DNA of 7,552 bases, from contig VGFB01000171.1 in the NCBI GenBank assembly GCA_016869015.1, positions 1 to 7,552 of the forward strand. Direction: 5' to 3'. Below, piece by piece: positions 1 through 5,049 of the stretch. How positions within the stretch are numbered: position 1 is the first letter of the stretch; each line of letters starts with the position of its first letter. Below the pieces are notes generated by a model that worked only from the letters and a program-made list of their open reading frames with translations, made no database searches and was not told where the DNA came from. Both the position numbers and the translations under genes were made by a program. The stretch comes from Armatimonadota bacterium. Lineage in GTDB: Bacteria; Armatimonadota; Zipacnadia; Zipacnadales; VGFC01.

Positions 1-534
1 GAGATCGAGGTGGAGTGGCAGTTCCGCCCGGACGCACCGCTGGCCGATTCCGCCATTCGGGACTTGCACGGCCGTCTGTTGTCGCGGCTGATGCGGCACC
101 GAGAGGCCCCGACGCCCGGCGGGTCCGACGGGTCCGTCCATGACCTGTACCGCCGGTTCGAGGTGAGTCTGCGCGACCTCGTGGCGGAGCGGCTTCAGGC
201 CTGCTACGGTGAGGACTGGTGGCGGCAGGGGGTGCCGAAGGATGTGCGGGTGAAGGTCGCGGTACGGCGCGAGGAGTCGGGGGATGACCTCCCGCCACTC
301 AACCACACCGACCTGGGCGACCTGCTGCAGATTCTGACGGTTCGGGAGAATCGGGAGGCGGCGTTCAGGGCCGTGGTGCCCTACGATGAGTTCCCCAATC
401 GCGTCCGGGGGCTGATCCCCGTGCGGAACGCGATCGCGCACTTCAAGAAGAGCCTCGACGACTACGAGGTATCCCTCATCCGGGGGGCCCAGGAGATGCT
501 CGATCAGGCCCTGGGGCCACGCAGGTCCGAGTGA
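1..534 (+). CDS. Swt1-like HEPN-domain protein, C-terminal part (5' end outside window)
   Basis: The frame is open from base 1. A GTG at 10 could start a 174-residue protein, but only 9 bases precede it, with no clear ribosome binding site, so I read this as the C-terminal part of a longer gene. Numbering from that GTG, residues 1-45 are an unrecognised charged segment. Residues 46-168 look like a HEPN domain of the Swt1-like type: a helix ending in Y-G-E-D-W-W (66-71), a D-L-G-D-L helix (101-105), then R-N-A-I-A-H (139-144), the R-x4-H signature of HEPN RNases, and a final helix. Known for the family: HEPN domains form dimers whose R and H residues make an RNA-cleaving site, and they are common in toxin-antitoxin, abortive-infection and restriction-linked proteins. 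Inference: cytoplasmic RNase or RNA-binding module. Any fused N-terminal domain is out of view. It is convergent with the secreted-protein genes and probably unrelated to them. The HEPN call is fairly firm; the biological role is not. Confidence 0.72.
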   Translation, partial: EIEVEWQFRPDAPLADSAIRDLHGRLLSRLMRHREAPTPGGSDGSVHDLYRRFEVSLRDLVAERLQACYGEDWWRQGVPKDVRVKVAVRREESGDDLPPLNHTDLGDLLQILTVRENREAAFRAVVPYDEFPNRVRGLIPVRNAIAHFKKSLDDYEVSLIRGAQEMLDQALGPRRSE

Positions 535-571
535 CCGCTTGGCAACGACCATGGCCTGCGGTCGCTCGGGC
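525..571 (+). terminator. Candidate terminator hairpin spanning the stop codon of the HEPN gene
   Basis: Bases 525-538 pair with 558-571 over 14 consecutive positions. Twelve pairs are Watson-Crick; the two T-G pairs (526/570 and 532/564) are allowed wobbles in the + strand RNA but become A-C mismatches in the - strand RNA. An inner GGC/GCC pairing (541-543 with 554-556) shortens the loop to 10 nt. A further GCAG/CTGC pairing (521-524 with 577-580) could extend the base past a 5-nt bulge. The TGA stop (532-534) lies inside the stem. No T-run follows, so this would be a T-tract-less terminator, a 3'-end stabiliser or a Rho-pause structure rather than a classical intrinsic terminator. The pairing is seen directly; the function is inferred. 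Confidence 0.45.
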
Positions 572-645
572 GCCCGCTGCACCCGCGCGAAGCCGCACCT
601 GACCCCCGGTCCGTGGGGCGCCCCGGCAAAGGCCGGCAGGGAAGG
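535..645. other. Convergent intergenic region, no gene seen
   Basis: This is the gap between the stop codons of the two convergent genes. Besides the right arm of the hairpin at 525-571, it holds short GC-rich symmetric elements: a 10-bp palindrome at 567-576, another at 615-624, and a 5-bp stem with a 4-nt loop at 623-636. The last lies just downstream of the stop codon of the - strand gene and could help end that transcript, but it is short and lacks a T-run. I see no ribosome binding site or credible small ORF. Confidence 0.5.
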
Positions 646-3600
646 TCACGGCAGCTCGCCCGCCTTCCCCGCCACCACCCGGTAGCTTGCCACGTCGCCG
701 GACGAATGGGCGGCGATGACGAGGGGCGCGGAGTCGGGGCCGGCCAGCACGCCGACCGACTCCACCGGCCCATCGACATGGGCCAGCGGCTGCAGGGATG
801 CGTCCAGCAGCGTCAGCTCGCGGTCGGTCCCGGCGGCGACCCACGAGCCGGCCGCGGCCAACGCGCGGACCGCCCCGTTGAGCGCCACCTTGGCGACCAT
901 CGTCCCCTGCTCGATCTCGTAGGCGACCACATAGCCGTCCTCACGGCCCAGCAGGATCTCTGGTTTGCCGTCGCCGTTGAGGTCCGTCAGGAGGCTGCAC
1001 AGGTTGGGCGCGTGGCTGAAGTGCGACCAACGCTTCGCGAAGTCCTGCGGGGCGAAGAAGTCGATGCCGCCCGGGTTCACGGCGACCACTCCGAGCCAGG
1101 TCCCGGCGGCATCGCGGACGACCGCCCCGTGATGGTAGAGCCTCGCCTCCTGGTTGCCGCTCGAATAGCCCGTTACCGGCGCGTGACCGAGGTAAGAGGG
1201 CAACTTCCCCTCCTCGAGGGGCGTCTCGGAAGGGATGACCCCGAACCCGAAGCCGTACAGCCCGACCACCGCCAGCTCCTCGCGGCCGTCGCCGGTCACG
1301 TCGGGGACCGCGAATGCGAACTTGCCCCCGCGGGCGTAGCCCGGGTGCTCGATGCGGGTTACGGCCAGCTCGGGCTCCGCCGTCACGCGATAGCAGGCAT
1401 AGTGCGGGAAGAAGGCATACTCGAGCTGCTTCCCGGCGTCCGGACGCCACGCCGCGATGCAGGCCGGGCGGCACGAGCAGTAGCCCGAGGTCGCCTCGTC
1501 CTTGGTTGCCTCTCGGATGTCCACCGCGAAGCGCGGGTTCCCTTCCAGGTCATGGGCGGCGAAGCTCTCGGCGAGGCTGAAGGTGAGGATCTCCTGTCGG
1601 CCATCGTTGTCGATGTCGGCCAACACGGGGTCGGCGGCGAGCGGGGAGCCGAGGTCACGGTCCCACACCACCTTGCCCTCGGACGATAGCATCAGCAGGT
1701 GCGCTCCGGATTGGCACAGGACTCTCGGCTCCGGGCCGCCGAAGTCACCGCAGCGCACCCACGCGGGCTGCCGTGGCTCGCGGTCCAGCCGCACTACCTC
1801 GATCTCCATGAAGCTCGTCTCGCGGTCGGTAAGCAGGGCTGAGTAGGTGCCGTCAGGCGCCCTGAAGTAGCCGCCGGCGGGGTCGCCCGCGAAGTCACCG
1901 TGGTGTTGAGGCGTGATGCGCACATAGCGCGCCTTCTCACCCACCGGCAGCACGAGCACCGGGAAGCGCATCGTGTACATGTAGTGCGCGTTCTCGCGGT
2001 ACCAGGTGTCGAGGCCGGGCTCCGCGATCTCGCGTCGGCGCGTGTCGTTCGCGAAGTGGTCGCTGCTGAGCTCCAACGTGAAGGAGAAGTCCTCGGTTCG
2101 GAAGTGGGCCGGGTTGTACTCCGGCCCGCGACTGCGTACGAGCCGGATCTCCCGGACATCGACCTCGCTCCCGAGATCAAGGACGATCGTACCCGGCGTC
2201 CCGGGCAACCAGCCGGCGCGCTCACTCCCATGCCATCCGTAGCCGGAGGGTGGGCCGAGCAGGGAGTCGCGCCAACTGGCGACGTTGCCGATCTCCACCG
2301 GCGGCTCAGCCGTGGCCAGCACTTCGGTCTGACGGCGGAACTCCGGCAGCACCGTGGGGGTGGTCCACACGCGCTCAAGCGTAGCCGGCCCGGGCCTCGC
2401 CGCGGCAGGCGTCGCGGAGGGCGCCGGCCGGGCGGCGTCCCAGAGCGCCTGCAGCTCGCGGCCCATTGCCGGCGTGAGCGAGTCCAGGTCCAGTTCGAGG
2501 CTGTGCCGTCCCGCCGCCAGCTCAACCGCAGCCGGAACCGGCGCGCCGTCCAGGCGGGCCGTTCCCTCAGGTCTGCAGGTCAGGCGCACGGGCTGACTCC
2601 CGGGGTTCTCCAGCCACTGCCCGCCCCGACCGGGCAGTAGCCCGAGGGTGGTGTCTGCGTCCGCCTCGAGGCTCACCAGCCCCGGAAGCTCAACGCGGCG
2701 CAGCCCCGACAGCACGAGCCCCTCGCGGGAGACATACCAGAGCCGGGCGTCCGCGGTGACGGTCCCGAGCTGCAGCGGCCCGGTACCGATCGCCGCCATC
2801 TCCTGGAACTCTCCCGACGTGCCTTGCACCAGCACCGCGCGGTCGGTCCAGGGGCGCAGCTCGAACTCGCGAGCGTGTGCGGCATCGGAGGCGAAGAACA
2901 GGTTGTTGAAACAGGCACTCTCTCCGGGCTTGAGGTGCTCGCGCCGGAACTGCCGCACCATCGTAGGGCGCGCAGCGCCGTCGATCGGCTCCAGCGCAAC
3001 CTGCCAGCCGGCGGGACTTGCGCCCTGCAGATGGAAGCGCACCCCGAGCATCCCGTCGACGGCCTCGAAGCGCCGGTCGCCGATCAGGTCGCCCGGCTGG
3101 TGCGACCGCCAGCGGCAGGTGAGGTTGTAGGTGTCCTCCTCGCGGGCGGTGAGCGTGTCGAGGCACACGAAGTAGCCGCGGGCCCGGTGCACGATGGCGC
3201 GGCTCCAGCGCAACCCGCCCTCACACTCCTGGACCGACTCGAGCCCGGTCGCAGTCGGTGTGCTGAACTGCGCGCCACGCAGGCACGCGATGCCCTGCGG
3301 ATCGGCCTCGCCTCGGCTCGCCGACACCACGGACCGCTGCCAGCTCGTCTGATGGTTGGTGTTGGCGAAGAGGAGGATCGAGCCCAGTTCCGTGTAGCGG
3401 ACGATGGCGTTGGCGCTGAAGCCCTCACCGCCGCCCGGGCCGCCGAGGTTCACGCCCTGCAGCAGGAGATAGGCGTCCGCGGGGTCGTGGCCGTCGCGGA
3501 AGACGGCCTTGGTGAAGGAGTCCTCGGCCGAGGCCGTCAGCGGCGTCATCATCTCGTCCCGCTGCCAGCTGGAGCAGCGGCGGTACCACCAGGGGTCCAT

Positions 3601-5013
3601 CGTAAGCAGGCTGAGGCCGTGGTACCGCGTCGGCTCCTGCGGCGGCACGCCCGCGGCCAGGCCGGCGATCTCTGGCGGCTGCGGCACCTGCATGTGACTC
3701 ATGAAGTGATGGGTGTTGTCCAGGAGCCACCGGTACTGGCCGTCGCGATCGCAGAACGCCGCCAGGAGCAGCGGAAGCCCGCCGCCCGAATACGCCTTGT
3801 GCGCGCCAGGGCGGCAGGTAATGTAGGCATCATCGCCCGCCTGGTAGCCGAGGTTGTCCTTGCCCGCCATGTAGAAGTCGGCCATCTTGCCGAAGAGGCC
3901 TCGCTCCACGACCCGGTGATCGCCGAGCAACAGGTACATGTCGGCCATGAAGCTGAGGTTATCGACGCCCTGAGTGCCGACCTCATTACTCATGTAGCGG
4001 TCGTCGAGGATCAGCGACTCGATGTGTCCACGCAGCAGGTCATGGCCCTCGGCGACCTGTGCCTGCTTGTCCGGCGGGACATCGGCCACATGGGCGAGGT
4101 AGTCGTAGAGGATGTAGTGCGCGATGAGGCCTGAGATGGGGTGGCGAGTCATCCAGTCAGTAGCGGAGCCCGGAGCGGCCTGCAGCGGTACAAGCCCGGC
4201 CCAGTCGGTTGAGGTGAGCGCGATCGCCAACAGCCGCTGCTCGACGGCCTCCCGTTCGGGATCGCTCAGCAGTCCGGAGGCCAGCATCTGGCGCAGCGGG
4301 CGGTATGTCCGCTCCCAGTCGTAGTGCCCGCCGACCAGGAAGCCCCAGGGATCGGGCTTGGCCATCTCGGCCATCAGGACCTCGCGCGCCCGCTGTCCGG
4401 CCCCGGCGTCCCCCTGCCAGTACCACTGGCCCGCAGCCCAGATGAAGTCATCTCCGGAGGCGCTGGGGCGCGAGGTGGGCCCGGTCGTGTCGCCGATCTC
4501 GATCAGCGGCCCAAGTGAGCCGCGTGTCGCCTCGGCCAGGCTCACGAACCGGGCGACGCCGGCGTCCAGGCCGGCCGGGTCCGAGGCGCCCAGCGACACC
4601 ATGTGAACGCCTCGTCGGAAGGGTTCGAAGACCACCCGGAGCGTGTACTTGCCGGACCCGGGGTAGGCGCTGTTCGCGCCCTCCAGGAACTGGCTGAACA
4701 GCGCGAACATCGCGCGGTTGGTGGCGACGTTGCCGAGCAGGATGAGGGGGCGACCAAGCCATTCGTCCTTGAGGCGCCAGTTCGGCCCGTCCATGATCTC
4801 ATCGGGCGCGACCAAAACGAAGTCCACCCCGAGTACCCGCTGCAGACCGTCACGCAGCGCCGCCGCCGAGGCCGCGGCGTCCGCCGGAGCCACCACGGTC
4901 GCCCCCGGACCGCCGTCACGAGCCAGCTCCATCGTCTGCGCTGCAAGGTCGCCCGACTCGCCTGCGGAGATGAGCAAAGTGCACATGCCCAACGCGATGC
5001 CGCATCGGCGCAT
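646..5013 (-). CDS. Secreted multidomain protein: heparinase II/III-like lyase fold, F5/8C-like module, FG-GAP propeller
   Basis: A complete 1455-residue protein, probably exported. The ATG is fixed by an AAGGAGG site 7 nt upstream and a signal peptide (residues 1-26: R2-R3, hydrophobic 5-17, likely cleavage after L-A-A). Modules in order: about 28-160, an alpha/beta domain like the non-catalytic N-terminal domains of some glycoside hydrolases (L-I-L-L-G-N near 90-95, Y-P-G-S-G-K-Y near 117-123); about 185-480, a helical region resembling an (alpha/alpha) toroid; about 500-860, beta-sandwich with F-R-D-G (505-508), Y-L-L-L (515-518) and W-x-R-S (558-561), as in heparinase II/III-type C-terminal domains; a Pro/Ala linker (862-876); about 903-1077, discoidin-like, ending near R-Y-V-R-I and M-E-I-E-V; about 1083-1450, propeller with calcium-type loops at 1133-1141, 1238-1246 and 1344-1352. 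Family knowledge suggests polysaccharide cleavage or binding outside the cell. The histidine-rich stretch typical of heparinase sandwiches reads G-G-G-E-G-F-S-A-N here (527-535), so activity and substrate are uncertain. No cell-wall sorting signal is seen at the C-terminus. It is the second gene of the visible operon. Confidence 0.8.
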   Translation of the reverse strand: MRRCGIALGMCTLLISAGESGDLAAQTMELARDGGPGATVVAPADAAASAAALRDGLQRVLGVDFVLVAPDEIMDGPNWRLKDEWLGRPLILLGNVATNRAMFALFSQFLEGANSAYPGSGKYTLRVVFEPFRRGVHMVSLGASDPAGLDAGVARFVSLAEATRGSLGPLIEIGDTTGPTSRPSASGDDFIWAAGQWYWQGDAGAGQRAREVLMAEMAKPDPWGFLVGGHYDWERTYRPLRQMLASGLLSDPEREAVEQRLLAIALTSTDWAGLVPLQAAPGSATDWMTRHPISGLIAHYILYDYLAHVADVPPDKQAQVAEGHDLLRGHIESLILDDRYMSNEVGTQGVDNLSFMADMYLLLGDHRVVERGLFGKMADFYMAGKDNLGYQAGDDAYITCRPGAHKAYSGGGLPLLLAAFCDRDGQYRWLLDNTHHFMSHMQVPQPPEIAGLAAGVPPQEPTRYHGLSLLTMDPWWYRRCSSWQRDEMMTPLTASAEDSFTKAVFRDGHDPADAYLLLQGVNLGGPGGGEGFSANAIVRYTELGSILLFANTNHQTSWQRSVVSASRGEADPQGIACLRGAQFSTPTATGLESVQECEGGLRWSRAIVHRARGYFVCLDTLTAREEDTYNLTCRWRSHQPGDLIGDRRFEAVDGMLGVRFHLQGASPAGWQVALEPIDGAARPTMVRQFRREHLKPGESACFNNLFFASDAAHAREFELRPWTDRAVLVQGTSGEFQEMAAIGTGPLQLGTVTADARLWYVSREGLVLSGLRRVELPGLVSLEADADTTLGLLPGRGGQWLENPGSQPVRLTCRPEGTARLDGAPVPAAVELAAGRHSLELDLDSLTPAMGRELQALWDAARPAPSATPAAARPGPATLERVWTTPTVLPEFRRQTEVLATAEPPVEIGNVASWRDSLLGPPSGYGWHGSERAGWLPGTPGTIVLDLGSEVDVREIRLVRSRGPEYNPAHFRTEDFSFTLELSSDHFANDTRRREIAEPGLDTWYRENAHYMYTMRFPVLVLPVGEKARYVRITPQHHGDFAGDPAGGYFRAPDGTYSALLTDRETSFMEIEVVRLDREPRQPAWVRCGDFGGPEPRVLCQSGAHLLMLSSEGKVVWDRDLGSPLAADPVLADIDNDGRQEILTFSLAESFAAHDLEGNPRFAVDIREATKDEATSGYCSCRPACIAAWRPDAGKQLEYAFFPHYACYRVTAEPELAVTRIEHPGYARGGKFAFAVPDVTGDGREELAVVGLYGFGFGVIPSETPLEEGKLPSYLGHAPVTGYSSGNQEARLYHHGAVVRDAAGTWLGVVAVNPGGIDFFAPQDFAKRWSHFSHAPNLCSLLTDLNGDGKPEILLGREDGYVVAYEIEQGTMVAKVALNGAVRALAAAGSWVAAGTDRELTLLDASLQPLAHVDGPVESVGVLAGPDSAPLVIAAHSSGDVASYRVVAGKAGELP
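4936..5013 (-). other. Sec signal peptide of the 1455-residue protein
   Basis: Residues 1-26 have a short basic start (R2, R3), a hydrophobic core (about 5-17, rich in I, A, L, G), a polar stretch, and an A-x-A-like end (L-A-A before Q26). C11 is preceded by L-G-M, which does not fit a lipobox, so a soluble secreted or periplasmic protein is more likely than a lipoprotein. The exact cleavage site is uncertain; cleavage after A17 or G18 is also possible. Confidence 0.65.
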
Positions 5014-5020
5014 CGCTCGG

Positions 5021-5027
5021 CCTCCTT
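5021..5027 (-). promoter_or_regulatory. Ribosome binding site of the 1455-residue gene
   Basis: On the - strand the gap reads AAGGAGG followed by 7 nt and then ATG, a near-perfect Shine-Dalgarno match at ideal spacing. It fixes the start at 5013. It lies in the 36-nt gap after the stop codon of the upstream paralogue, where there is no room for a normal promoter, so the two genes are probably co-transcribed and separately initiated for translation. Confidence 0.85.
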
Positions 5028-5049
5028 CCGGGGAGTGTGGACTCCAGGG

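Noticed and set aside
623..636. Short hairpin as an intrinsic terminator for the - strand operon
   Set aside because: Only a 5-bp stem, no T-run and a G-G mismatch at the base. Too weak to call as a terminator on its own.
1457..1479. Cysteine cluster as a radical-SAM or haem-binding motif
   Set aside because: The spacing C-x-C-x3-C does not fit C-x3-C-x2-C or C-x2-C-H, and the protein is exported and in a propeller context.
613..1689. 358-residue + strand ORF
   Set aside because: It lies opposite the 1455-residue gene in the directly complementary codon register, where stops appear only opposite rare TTA, CTA and TCA codons. The product is Arg/Gly/Val-rich with no recognisable domain. It is a GC-rich antisense shadow.
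2824..4134. 436-residue + strand ORF
   Set aside because: Same complementary register as the real - strand gene, low-complexity composition and no domain.
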